Part shown: piece after piece, positions 1 to 5,713 of the stretch
How positions within the stretch are numbered: the first letter of the stretch is position 1
Layout of the letters: each line of letters begins with the position of its first letter
From: Acidimicrobiaceae bacterium
GTDB taxonomy: Bacteria > Actinomycetota > Acidimicrobiia > Acidimicrobiales > RAAP-2
Length of the DNA: 6,689 bases
NCBI GenBank assembly: GCA_003164275.1
Contig: PLSY01000151.1
Span: forward strand, 23,279 to 29,967
Reading direction: 5' to 3'
The notes under the pieces: generated by a model
The model's input: only the letters and a program-made list of their open reading frames with translations
Told to the model about the DNA's origin: nothing
The model's database searches: none
Position numbers and translations under genes: made by a program

Positions 1-1055
1 TGGTCGGTCAGATCATCCCGTTCAATTTCCCGCTGCTCATGGCGGCTTGGAAGATCGCCCCCGCCCTCGCCGCCGGCAACTGCACGGTTGTCAAGCCGGC
101 CTCGCCCACGCCATGGTCGATCCTCAAGCTGGCAGAAGTCATTCAGGACATCGTGCCTCCGGGCGTGATCAACATCATCACCGGTCCCGGAGGAGAGATC
201 GGCAAGGCCCTGGCGTCAAGCCCCCGCATCGCCAAAATCGGTTTCACCGGTGAGACCACGACCGGCCGGCTGATTATGCAGTACGCGGCACAGAACCTCA
301 TCCCCTCGACGGTCGAGCTGGGCGGCAAGTCCCCCAACATCTTCTTCGCCGATGTCATGGACGCCGACGACGAATACCTGGACAAGGCCATTGAGGGTCT
401 CGTCCTCTACGCCTTCAACAAGGGCGAGGTCTGCACCTGCCCGTCGAGAGCACTGGTCCACGAGTCCATCTACGACCGGTTCATGGAGCGCTGTCTGGCC
501 CGAATCGACCAGATCCGTCAAGGCAACCCCCTCGACCCGGCCACCATGATCGGTCCCCAAGTCTCAACCCAGCAGATTGAGAAGATCGCCTCCTACGTCG
601 ACATCGGCCGCAACGAGGGCGCCGAGGTGCTCATCGGCGGCCAGCGCGCCCGCGTGGACGGGGCGGAATTCGCTGACGGCTATTACTTCCAGCCGACGGT
701 GCTCAAGGGCGACAACAAGATGCGGGTGTTCCAGGAGGAGATCTTCGGTCCCGTGCTGGCGGTCACCACGTTCACCGACGACGCAGACGCCCTGGCGATC
801 GCGAATGACACCCTGTACGGGCTGGGCGCCGGTGTCTGGACCCGGGACGGCACCCGGGCCTACCAGATGGGCCGCGGCATCAAGGCCGGCCGCGTCTGGA
901 CGAACTGCTACCACCAGTACCCGGCAGGTGCCGCGTTCGGTGGCTACAAGATCTCGGGCATCGGCCGCGAGAACCACCGCATGATGCTGGATCACTACAG
1001 CCAGACGAAGAACCTGCTCGTCAGCTACAGCACCAAACCGCTCGGGCTGTTCTAG
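1..1055 (+). CDS. NAD-dependent aldehyde dehydrogenase, ExaC/AldB type (5' end outside window)
   Basis: Oxidises an aldehyde, most likely acetaldehyde from the downstream alcohol dehydrogenase, to the acid in the cytoplasm. The reading frame is open from base 3 and begins inside the family motif [12 protein letters not shown], so about 150 N-terminal residues of a ~500-residue enzyme lie upstream; the ATG at 39 is internal. Visible landmarks are the catalytic Asn in PFNFP, the Rossmann loop around GFTGETTTG, the general base Glu in VELGGKSPN (codon 315-317), the nucleophile Cys in GEVCTCPSR (codon 432-434, the first of the two Cys) and the cofactor-binding Glu in EEIFGPV (codon 738-740). The GEVCTCPSR form is typical of the acetaldehyde dehydrogenases ExaC/AldB. 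A DUF779 gene follows at once, the usual partner of this subgroup. Family is certain; substrate is inferred from context. Confidence 0.95.
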   Translation, partial: VGQIIPFNFPLLMAAWKIAPALAAGNCTVVKPASPTPWSILKLAEVIQDIVPPGVINIITGPGGEIGKALASSPRIAKIGFTGETTTGRLIMQYAAQNLIPSTVELGGKSPNIFFADVMDADDEYLDKAIEGLVLYAFNKGEVCTCPSRALVHESIYDRFMERCLARIDQIRQGNPLDPATMIGPQVSTQQIEKIASYVDIGRNEGAEVLIGGQRARVDGAEFADGYYFQPTVLKGDNKMRVFQEEIFGPVLAVTTFTDDADALAIANDTLYGLGAGVWTRDGTRAYQMGRGIKAGRVWTNCYHQYPAGAAFGGYKISGIGRENHRMMLDHYSQTKNLLVSYSTKPLGLF

Positions 1056-1063
1056 GACTCGTG

Positions 1064-1453
1064 ATGCCCGAGTCGATTGTGCTGGCACGCATCATCGCGA
1101 CCCCGGCCGCGCGCGAGGCGATCCGCCTCCTGCACGCCGCCGGGGGCGGCCCGGTGATGTTCGTTCAATCCGGCGGCTGCTGCGCCGGCAGCACACCTAT
1201 GTGCTTTCCCGTCGGAGAATTCCTCATCGGCGACATCGACGTCCTGCTCGGCGACATCGACGGATGCCCGTTCTACATCGACAAGCGCCTGGATCAAGCC
1301 TGGCACCAGGAACAGTTCCTGCTCGATGTCGCCCGCGGCGAACCCGAGGACTTCTCACTACCAGCTGGGGAAAACCTTCACTTCGTCACCCGCTCCCCCA
1401 CCTGCGTCTCGCCGGATGCCCCCGCCGAAAACGTCCTTTCACCCCCTGAATAG
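1064..1453 (+). CDS. DUF779 family protein, aldehyde dehydrogenase companion
   Basis: A 129-residue protein of the DUF779 family, which is repeatedly encoded next to ExaC-type aldehyde dehydrogenases (Rv0458/Rv0459 of Mycobacterium tuberculosis is the pair I recall). Its biochemical role is not known to me. The family signature is clear: QSGGCCAGSTPMC near residues 35-47 (many relatives have CCDGS where this has CCAGS), then a DVLLG strand, then WHQEQFLLDVARG and a FSLPAGENLHFVTRSP ending. The clustered Cys could bind metal or be redox active, which is inference. ATG 1064 is preferred over GTG 1061 because AGGA at 1054-1057 is 6 nt from the ATG but only 3 nt from the GTG. The gene starts 8 bp after the dehydrogenase stop and ends 8 bp before adhP, so the three genes are co-transcribed. 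The last ~15 residues are Pro-rich and probably disordered. Confidence 0.9.
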   Translation: MPESIVLARIIATPAAREAIRLLHAAGGGPVMFVQSGGCCAGSTPMCFPVGEFLIGDIDVLLGDIDGCPFYIDKRLDQAWHQEQFLLDVARGEPEDFSLPAGENLHFVTRSPTCVSPDAPAENVLSPPE

Positions 1454-1461
1454 AGCGCATC

Positions 1462-2475
1462 ATGAAAGCAGCAGTTGTCACCGATTTCCACTCCCCCTTG
1501 CAGGTGCAGGATCTTCCCATCCCCGAGCCCGGCGCGGGTGAGGTACTAGTCCGGATCGAGACGAGCGGGCTGTGCCACACCGATATCCACGCCGCGCACG
1601 GCGACTGGCCGGTCAAGCCGACACCGCCGTTCATTCCCGGACACGAGGGCGTCGGTTATGTCGAGAAGCTCGGCGCCGGCGTGAGCAGCCGTGCGATCGG
1701 CGACCGGGTCGCGATCGCGTGGCTCGGTTACGCGTGCACTGAGTGCCGCTATTGCAACAGCGGGTGGGAGACGCTGTGTGAGAAGCAGCAGAACTCGGGC
1801 TACTCCGTCAACGGCACATTCGCCGAGTACGCCGTCGTCCCCGCATCGTTCGCCGCGCCGGTACCAGACGGCATCTCCTCCCGGGACGCCGCGCCCCTGG
1901 CATGCGCGGGTGTGACGACCTACAAGGCGATCAAGGTCGCCCGGGTCGCTCCCGCCGAGACGGTCGCGATTTTCGGCATCGGCGGACTCGGGCACCTCGC
2001 ACTGCAGTATGCCCGCGTCGCCGGTGCGTTCGTCATCGCGGTGGACATCGAAGACCATAAGCTCACGATGGCCACCGACCTCGGCGCCGACCATATCGTC
2101 AACGCGCGGACTACCGATCCGGTCGAGGCGATCCAGGCACTGGGCGGCGCCGATGTGGCCGTCGCGCTCACGGTGTCACCCGGGGCGTTCGATCAGGCCT
2201 ACCGGTCGCTGCGCCGCGGCGGGCGCCTGGTGTGCGTCGCGCTGCCCGCTGACAATGCGACGCTGAGTGTGCCGATCTTCGACACCGTCATCAACGCCAA
2301 GACTGTCATGGGCTCTATCGTCGGCACCCGTAACGACCTCGCCGACGTCTTCGCCCTGCACGCCGCCGGCCGCACCAAGGTGATCGCCGTCGACCGCAAG
2401 CTCGACGAGGTCAACCAATCCATCGCCGACGTTCTAGCGGGCGCGGTCCTGGCCCGTGTCGTCTTCCAGTTCTGA
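1462..2475 (+). CDS. adhP: Zinc-dependent alcohol dehydrogenase, AdhP type
   Basis: A complete 337-residue medium-chain alcohol dehydrogenase that reversibly oxidises a primary alcohol to an aldehyde with NAD in the cytoplasm. The catalytic zinc ligands are visible: Cys38 in GLCHTD, His61-Glu62 in GHEG, and Cys148 in LACAGVTTYKA. The structural zinc set is Cys92, Cys95, Cys98 and Cys106 in CTECRYCNSGWETLC. The Rossmann loop is GIGGLG at 172-177, and Asp195 at the end of the next strand favours NAD over NADP. YCNSGWETLC, QNSGYSVNGTFAEY and CAGVTTYKA closely match E. coli AdhP, and the length matches too. It starts 8 bp after the DUF779 stop with only a weak GAG-type ribosome site, so translation may depend on coupling. 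It is the last gene of the alcohol-oxidation operon and should feed the aldehyde dehydrogenase two genes upstream. Substrate beyond short primary alcohols is not determined by sequence. Confidence 0.94.
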   Translation: MKAAVVTDFHSPLQVQDLPIPEPGAGEVLVRIETSGLCHTDIHAAHGDWPVKPTPPFIPGHEGVGYVEKLGAGVSSRAIGDRVAIAWLGYACTECRYCNSGWETLCEKQQNSGYSVNGTFAEYAVVPASFAAPVPDGISSRDAAPLACAGVTTYKAIKVARVAPAETVAIFGIGGLGHLALQYARVAGAFVIAVDIEDHKLTMATDLGADHIVNARTTDPVEAIQALGGADVAVALTVSPGAFDQAYRSLRRGGRLVCVALPADNATLSVPIFDTVINAKTVMGSIVGTRNDLADVFALHAAGRTKVIAVDRKLDEVNQSIADVLAGAVLARVVFQF

Positions 2476-2638
2476 TCGCTCGGGCTGATGCGGGCGCCCG
2501 GCGGGCGGATTCTGGTGCAGCGTCCGGTGCCGGTGGCCGTGTGAGATGACCACTACCTGCGCCTCGCTCCTGGCCCGGCCGGTAGCGCGGAACGACGCCT
2601 ATGGAACCCTCCTGATTCCTTAGCCAGAAGCCAGATCT

Positions 2639-2776
2639 GTGTCAGCCGACCGTGACAAGAAGGAAACGGCCCGCCAGGCCGCGTTTCCGCAGCGAGCGGG
2701 CCCTTTCTGCAGGGTGTTCTTCGATATCGAGAGGGCGCGGTACTACGTATCGGTGTGGATGAGCCAACCCGACTGA
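2639..2776 (+). CDS. Possible 45-residue small protein, unrecognised
   Basis: A GTG-initiated frame of 45 codons, with an in-frame TAG at 2621 and ending in TGA at 2774-2776. About 36 of 45 codons end in G or C, which fits coding in this genome, and the product looks protein-like: a charged start (ADRDKKETARQAA) and an aromatic end (FFDIERARYYVSVWMSQPD). Against it, there is no clear ribosome site, the frame contains the whole hairpin at 2662-2707, and the gap between convergent operons is just where a non-coding terminator is expected. It could be a small protein, the remnant tail of an older gene, or chance. Confidence 0.2.
   Translation: MSADRDKKETARQAAFPQRAGPFCRVFFDIERARYYVSVWMSQPD
2662..2707. 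terminator. Bidirectional hairpin terminator between convergent operons
   Basis: GAAA, a C, then GGCCCGC (2663-2674) pairs with GCGGGCC, a C, then TTTC (2696-2707): 11 base pairs with one C-C mismatch and a 21 nt loop. The arms are A-rich on one side and T-rich on the other, so the same hairpin can end adhP transcription (+) and Rieske transcription (-). An alternative stem, GGAAACG (2662-2668) with CGTTTCC (2682-2688), shares bases with the first. No long T tract follows, as is common in actinomycetes. Confidence 0.6.
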
Positions 2777-2795
2777 GGCTGCCTCCAGAGCACGG

Positions 2796-3287
2796 TCACA
2801 GCTGAACTATCGAGGTGCCCTGAACCTTGATGCTCACCGCGGCCAGCGGAAGGGTGGCCGGGCCGTTCACTACTGACCCATTGACGGCGCTGTACTTACT
2901 GCCGTGGCACGGGCAGTCGATGGTACCGGCGGACACGGCGTCGACGATGCAGCCCTGATGGGTGCAGATGGCGGTGAACGCGTGGAAGGAACCGGCCTTC
3001 GGCTGGGTGATCACGATCTTCTGGGCGGTAAGGACCTTGCCGCCGCCAACCGGGATGTCAGCCGTGCTGGCCAAGACGGCGGACGCGCTGGTGCCCGCCG
3101 ATGACGCAGCGCCAGATGACGTAGCGCCAGCCGCTGGCGAGGCCGCGCCGGCCGGGGTGGCGGGCGCACCCGCAAGCCCGCTGCTGGTGCCGTAACGAGC
3201 GCATCCGGCCAGTGCGGCGGTACACGCGGCGCAGGCGCTAGCCAGTACGGCGCGACGGCTTGACGATCGGACGCGGTGCCCGGTCAT
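2796..3287 (-). CDS. Tat-exported Rieske [2Fe-2S] lipoprotein
   Basis: A 163-residue one-electron carrier expected to sit on the outer face of the cytoplasmic membrane. Residues 8-15 (SSSRRAVL) form a twin-arginine motif, followed by a short hydrophobic stretch and a lipobox LAGC with Cys29 as the lipidated residue. Residues ~35-72 are an Ala/Ser/Gly/Pro-rich flexible linker. The Rieske fold fills ~75-163: CTHQGC supplies Cys108 and His110, and CPCHGS supplies Cys125 and His128, as cluster ligands. Cys113 and Cys127 can form the disulfide found in high-potential Rieske proteins. Tat export fits folding and cluster insertion in the cytoplasm. At 163 residues it has no N-terminal membrane helices like those of actinobacterial QcrA, so it is not the bc1-complex subunit. 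It begins 10 bp after the DUF6529 stop with a strong ribosome site and is the last gene of the operon. Its partner and substrate are unknown. Confidence 0.93.
   Translation of the reverse strand: MTGHRVRSSSRRAVLASACAACTAALAGCARYGTSSGLAGAPATPAGAASPAAGATSSGAASSAGTSASAVLASTADIPVGGGKVLTAQKIVITQPKAGSFHAFTAICTHQGCIVDAVSAGTIDCPCHGSKYSAVNGSVVNGPATLPLAAVSIKVQGTSIVQL
3100..3129. repeat. 15-bp tandem repeat in the Rieske linker
   Basis: GATGACGCAGCGCCA (3100-3114) is followed directly by a copy with one C-to-T change (3115-3129). On the - strand it encodes part of the Ala/Ser/Gly-rich linker between lipobox and Rieske domain. The unit is a multiple of three, so linker length can change without a frameshift. 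Confidence 0.85.
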
Positions 3288-3292
3288 GACTG

Positions 3293-3299
3293 CCTCCTC
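3293..3299 (-). promoter_or_regulatory. Ribosome binding site of the Rieske gene
   Basis: On the - strand GAGGAGG lies 5 nt before the ATG at 3287-3285, close to a perfect Shine-Dalgarno sequence. It overlaps the TGA of the upstream DUF6529 gene (3300-3298), so terminating ribosomes can re-initiate. It fixes the start of the Rieske gene and is much the strongest site in this operon. Confidence 0.85.
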
Positions 3300-3876
3300 A
3301 GCGGTGGAGCCCGAAGGTCGAGAAGAACCAGAAGGCAGAGGTGAACCAAATTCCGATCAGCGCGGTGAACACCACGGCGCCCGCAACCGGGAGCGTCCAG
3401 CCTGGTAGTCCGCGCTTGGGCAGGATCAGCATCTTGACGGTGAAGGCGCCGAAGAACGCGCAGCCAAACAACGAGTGGAGCAAGACCCGGGTGCTGTAAG
3501 TCTGGAATCCGAGCCCGTAGAGGCAGTTCACGGCGACCGGTACGGCCAGCAGGAATGCGATCCGGCCGGACCACTGGTGCAATCTGCCGATCCACGATGG
3601 GGCGGTGACACGCGGGATCTTGCCGTACATCACCAGGGCCGAGGCCACCTGGACGATCGCGAAGACGGTAGCGACCGTGGCCAACCACGATTTCACATAG
3701 CCCGCGCTCGTGAACCCCGCGATACTGACCACGACACCGGTCGGGTGGTGGAGGCGTCCGTAGACGCCGAGGGTCAGTGCCACCAGCCCGCCGATCAGGC
3801 TGGGCACGATGAGCTTGCCGATGCCCAGGGAAACGTCGACGGGCGCCGGCGGCAACGCATCAGGCTGTGCGGTCAT
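3298..3876 (-). CDS. DUF6529-like integral membrane protein, possible b-type cytochrome
   Basis: A 192-residue protein with five predicted membrane helices near 22-41, 62-84, 105-124, 131-152 and 162-186. Positive charges in KIPRVTAPSWIGRLHQ and PKRG place those loops inside, giving an inside N-terminus and outside C-terminus. The sequence pattern (YGRLHHPTG, YVKSWLAT, LHQWSGRIAF, NCLYGLGFQTY, LLHSLFGCAFFGAF, KRGLPGWTLP) matches what I recall of the actinobacterial DUF6529 family. Histidines 43/44 after helix 1 and His134 at the start of helix 4 both lie toward the outer face and could hold a heme; His100 is on the inner side. Heme binding is inference. It starts 35 bp after the secreted-protein gene with a weak site (GGAACGG) and is followed 10 bp later by the Rieske gene. 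A role as the membrane anchor or electron partner of the Rieske lipoprotein is likely but unproven. Confidence 0.85.
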   Translation of the reverse strand: MTAQPDALPPAPVDVSLGIGKLIVPSLIGGLVALTLGVYGRLHHPTGVVVSIAGFTSAGYVKSWLATVATVFAIVQVASALVMYGKIPRVTAPSWIGRLHQWSGRIAFLLAVPVAVNCLYGLGFQTYSTRVLLHSLFGCAFFGAFTVKMLILPKRGLPGWTLPVAGAVVFTALIGIWFTSAFWFFSTFGLHR

Positions 3877-3911
3877 GTCCGTTCCAAGTCGCTTGAGAAG
3901 ATTGCGGCTGA

Positions 3912-4703
3912 TCAGAATCCGCTGCCGGTAAAACCGCTGATCAGGCTGGCAACGAGGGTGACCCCGTCGTACTGGGCGGTGCCCGTCGTCAGGTCAAGCA
4001 CCGGAGCCTGGGCCGTCGGCGCCACGTCGGCGTCGGCAAAGTACTCGACCGAGCCCACCTGGCTGCCGCCTGGCAGCACGACCCAGCCCGCCTTGATCTT
4101 GACGCCGTGCACGGTCGCGGTGGCCTCGTACAGACCTGGCGGCCTGTGTCCCGAGGACCCCCTGTGCACCAGGGGCGCCGAGAAGGTGTACTTGGTGCCA
4201 TCGGCCATGATGGAACCTGTCGCCTTCCCGGTGCGGTAGCTCACGTCGAGCCGGGCACCGTTCTTGCCGGTCAGCTCCAGCTTCCCGGCTTTCGCGGTGC
4301 CCCTGAGCCAGGCTGCGACCGCGTGGCCGTTGCACATGTAAGCGACCGCCTTACCCGCGTGGACCGAGATCGCGACCGCTGCGCCACCGCTATCTGTCCG
4401 AGCCACGTAGTCCGCCTTGGGCGGGACGTCCGCCTTGGGCACGGATGCAGTCGCTGTCGGCACGGTCCCTGGTGCGGTGGCCGACGCGGTGGCTGACGTG
4501 GTGGCCGGTGCCGCGGCCGACGCGCCGCCCACGGCAGACGCTGCCGATGCCGGCTTGACGCCCGTAGTCGCCGATCCGGACGACGTCGCACCATAGCCGC
4601 TGGCGGACGCCGTGCTGGAGGGCGACAGCACGCTGGCGACCAGGACACCCACGCCAAGTGCGGCGCCGGTCAGTAGCGTGACGAGGGGCATGTTGGGTTT
4701 CAT
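3912..4703 (-). CDS. Secreted or anchored Ala/Ser/Thr-rich protein, redox operon
   Basis: A 263-residue exported protein of unknown function. Residues 7-26 are a hydrophobic signal segment; Ala32-Ser-Ala34 offers a signal peptidase I site, otherwise it stays as an anchor. Residues ~28-95 are an Ala/Ser/Thr/Pro-rich linker. From ~98 the globular part begins: ADYVARTDSGGAAVAISVHAG, then AVAYMCNGHAVAAWLRGTA, with one Cys at 124, then short Gly-rich strands (KLELTGKNGARLDV, ATGSIMADGTKYTFSA) that suggest a beta-sandwich. A second motif, GLYEATATVHG through WVVLPGGSQVGSV, follows. I recall similar domains in hypothetical actinomycete exported proteins but no named function. ATG 4703 is used because an in-frame TGA lies 12 codons upstream; ATG 4691 is an alternative. 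No good ribosome site precedes it; instead the start overlaps the stop of a small upstream frame (ATGA), which suggests translational coupling. It heads the DUF6529-Rieske operon. Confidence 0.85.
   Translation of the reverse strand: MKPNMPLVTLLTGAALGVGVLVASVLSPSSTASASGYGATSSGSATTGVKPASAASAVGGASAAAPATTSATASATAPGTVPTATASVPKADVPPKADYVARTDSGGAAVAISVHAGKAVAYMCNGHAVAAWLRGTAKAGKLELTGKNGARLDVSYRTGKATGSIMADGTKYTFSAPLVHRGSSGHRPPGLYEATATVHGVKIKAGWVVLPGGSQVGSVEYFADADVAPTAQAPVLDLTTGTAQYDGVTLVASLISGFTGSGF
4410..4440. repeat. 13-bp direct repeat in the secreted-protein linker
   Basis: GTCCGCCTTGGGC occurs at 4410-4422 and again at 4428-4440, period 18. On the - strand it gives the duplicated residues PKADVPPKAD just before the globular domain. 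It looks like a small in-frame linker duplication. Confidence 0.8.
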
Positions 4704-4843
4704 GCCGAGCAGTACGCGATCCAGGCGGTTCCGTATTCAGTCGCACCCGAGGATCGGGCGGTCATGCAGCGGCATTCGGCGGGACCGCGCGCCAAGGCAC
4801 GCCGGACCAGCTGGCGGACTTTATCGTGGCGGTGGGCCTTCAT
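4700..4843 (-). CDS. Possible 47-residue leaderless leader ORF coupled to the redox operon
   Basis: An ATG frame of 47 codons whose TGA (4702-4700) overlaps the ATG of the secreted-protein gene (4703-4701) as ATGA. About 36 of 47 codons end in G or C. The product is basic at the start (MKAHRHDKVRQLVRRALARG), has a CRC motif in the middle and one more Cys near the end, and no recognised domain. A TACTAT element ends 7 nt before its ATG, the arrangement of actinobacterial leaderless genes. The coupling would explain why the secreted-protein gene has no ribosome site. The frame remains open upstream to about 5179, so the ATG is a choice made from the promoter spacing. It may be a regulatory leader peptide, a small protein, or a fortuitous frame. 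Confidence 0.4.
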   Translation of the reverse strand: MKAHRHDKVRQLVRRALARGPAECRCMTARSSGATEYGTAWIAYCSA

Positions 4844-4850
4844 AGCGCGG

Positions 4851-4856
4851 ATAGTA
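4851..4856 (-). promoter_or_regulatory. Candidate -10 element of the redox operon
   Basis: On the - strand TACTAT fits the actinobacterial TANNNT -10 consensus. Seven nucleotides separate it from the A of ATG 4843, so transcription would begin at or next to the start codon. The -35 region is poor: TTGTTG at 4877-4872 is 15 nt away and TGTTGT at 4879-4874 is 17 nt away. No other promoter stands out before this operon. Confidence 0.4.
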
Positions 4857-5270
4857 GCGCAGATTCCCGGCCAACAACAGATGCCCCATTCGCAACGACG
4901 GTAACCCACCGAAATGAATACAATAACCACTGCGGGCTTAATGCCGTCGAGCGCGGCGGGCGACCGTTCAGACCTGGATCCGCCGCCATGACGAGTCCGT
5001 CTGAGGGGCCCTGTGTGCGGATCAGATGACGGGGGCAAGCACCACGGTTCGTTCGGCAAAAAGAATTTCAGCTTTCGCCGCCGGGCAGCCTGGCGAGGAC
5101 CGGAACACCACACGTGCTCCTCGGCCCGGAGCCGCGGTCCCGATCGCTCCTCGGGGCAAGCCCGGCGCGTGGTGCCCATCCGACGCCGTGCGGGTTAGGT
5201 GATCGAGATCGCCGCTCACATCTCCCCAGCCACATGAATGCTCCACGCCGCGAAGAAAGCATGAGGTGCC

Positions 5271-5304
5271 GCAGCGAAAAGCGTCCGGTTGGACGCGTTT
5301 CTGC
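5271..5304. terminator. Strong hairpin, probable terminator
   Basis: GCGTCC (5281-5286) pairs with GGACGC (5291-5296) around a GGTT loop. The stem continues past an A-G mismatch with GAAA/TTTC and, after a 2-nt bulge, GCA/TGC: about 13 pairs in all. The A-run on one side and T-run on the other suit a terminator in either direction. It lies about 200 bp beyond the stop of the - strand SDR remnant, whose original transcript it could have ended. A function as a regulatory RNA hairpin is not excluded. Confidence 0.45.
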
Positions 5305-5387
5305 GGCCGGCCGGAACCCTGGATTCGCAGATGGCCGCAAGGCTGATTAGACATGCAGAAGCCGCACTGGTAAGCATCGGAACAATT

Positions 5388-5419
5388 ACAGAGCGACATC
5401 AAATACAGAACGACATCAA
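5388..5419. repeat. Two-copy 15-bp direct repeat
   Basis: ACAGAGCGACATCAA (5388-5402) is repeated as ACAGAACGACATCAA (5405-5419), one mismatch, period 17. It lies in AT-richer non-coding DNA between the hairpin and the SDR remnant. Two units are too few for a CRISPR. Tandem protein-binding sites or debris of a mobile-element end are possible; neither is shown. Confidence 0.7.
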
Positions 5420-5502
5420 CCTATCGCGCTAAGTTGGACTTATCCATCGGCGGAGTCTCCAGCCTGACGAGCGTGCGAGAGGACGCAGATTCTGGAACCT
5501 CG

Positions 5503-5610
5503 TTAATTGGCGATGCCGATGGTTTGTTTGATCGTCTCGGGTTGCTGGAGGGCGTGGAGCATGTAGTGGGCGACGTCGGCGCCGGACGAACCGCCACCGT
5601 CGGTCCATGT
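5503..5610 (-). pseudogene. C-terminal remnant of an NAD(P)-binding SDR-like oxidoreductase
   Basis: The last ~35 codons of a - strand frame ending in TAA (5505-5503) read WTDGGGSSGADVAHYMLHAL followed by a tail ending in QTIGIAN. This is the shape of the C-terminus of extended SDR / NAD(P)H-binding proteins of the NmrA/flavin-reductase-like type, where I[ST]RADVA-F-ML-L plus a short Ile/Val-rich tail is usual; here the expected IS-R before ADVA is replaced by SSG. Upstream in the same frame (above ~5615) the sequence turns AT-rich and loses all similarity. The Rossmann nucleotide-binding start and the rest of the ~200-residue protein are absent from the window. I infer a truncated, dead gene; the family call is from memory of the pattern. 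Confidence 0.45.
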
Positions 5611-5626
5611 AGCGCCCTTATTTTTC

Positions 5627-5656
5627 GCATCATGCAATGTATCGTGCAGGATATGC
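5627..5656. promoter_or_regulatory. Imperfect dyad upstream of the HEPN gene
   Basis: GCAT (5627-5630) and TGCA (5633-5636) mirror TGCA (5645-5648) and ATGC (5653-5656), giving an imperfect inverted repeat in an AT-rich patch about 60 bp before the HEPN start. It could be an operator or part of the promoter region. No convincing -10/-35 pair was found with it. Confidence 0.25.
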
Positions 5657-5713
5657 AAAAGTCTGGGCCGCCGCCCCTTCTGCCGCTGCTGCTGGGAGCC
5701 TGGGCGTGAGCGT

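Larger units (their letters stand above)
2476..2795. other. Convergent intergenic gap between adhP and the Rieske gene
   Basis: This 320 bp gap separates two operons that run toward each other. It contains a strong hairpin at 2662-2707 and a 45-codon GTG frame at 2639-2776, both listed separately. The stretch from 2476 to about 2638 shows only a very short ATG frame (2488-2543, 18 codons) with no support. I see no tRNA, IS end or promoter here that I would defend. Confidence 0.6.
4857..5502. other. Long stretch without a convincing gene
   Basis: About 650 bp in which every frame over 60 codons gives low-complexity, Arg-rich or Cys-peppered products without recognisable motifs. I take them as chance frames. 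Structure present: a strong hairpin at 5271-5304 and a 15-bp direct repeat at 5388-5419. The part from about 5340 to 5430 is visibly richer in A/T than the flanking genes. No tRNA, transposase or CRISPR repeat is seen. Confidence 0.6.

Noticed and set aside
2476..2660. tRNA or other structured RNA gene
   Set aside because: No T-loop-like GTTCRANYC motif, acceptor pairing or anticodon arm found on either strand.
2775..2785. GAGGC/GCCTC palindrome near the Rieske stop
   Set aside because: A 1-nt centre cannot form a hairpin, and short GC palindromes are expected often in such DNA.
3475..4239. 254-codon + strand frame opposite the redox operon
   Set aside because: Shadow of two clearly recognisable - strand genes; its translation has no motif.
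4700..5179. 159-codon - strand frame as a single full-length gene
   Set aside because: The part upstream of 4843 is low in protein-like features (scattered Cys, Arg-rich runs, no domain). Only the last 47 codons have promoter spacing and coupling support.
5022..5402. 126-codon - strand frame in the spacer
   Set aside because: Composition is Cys/Gly/Arg-rich without any motif, it has no ribosome site, and other frames across the same bases are equally open.
5388..5419. CRISPR array
   Set aside because: Only two short repeats with a 2-nt gap between them, no spacers of normal size and no cas genes.
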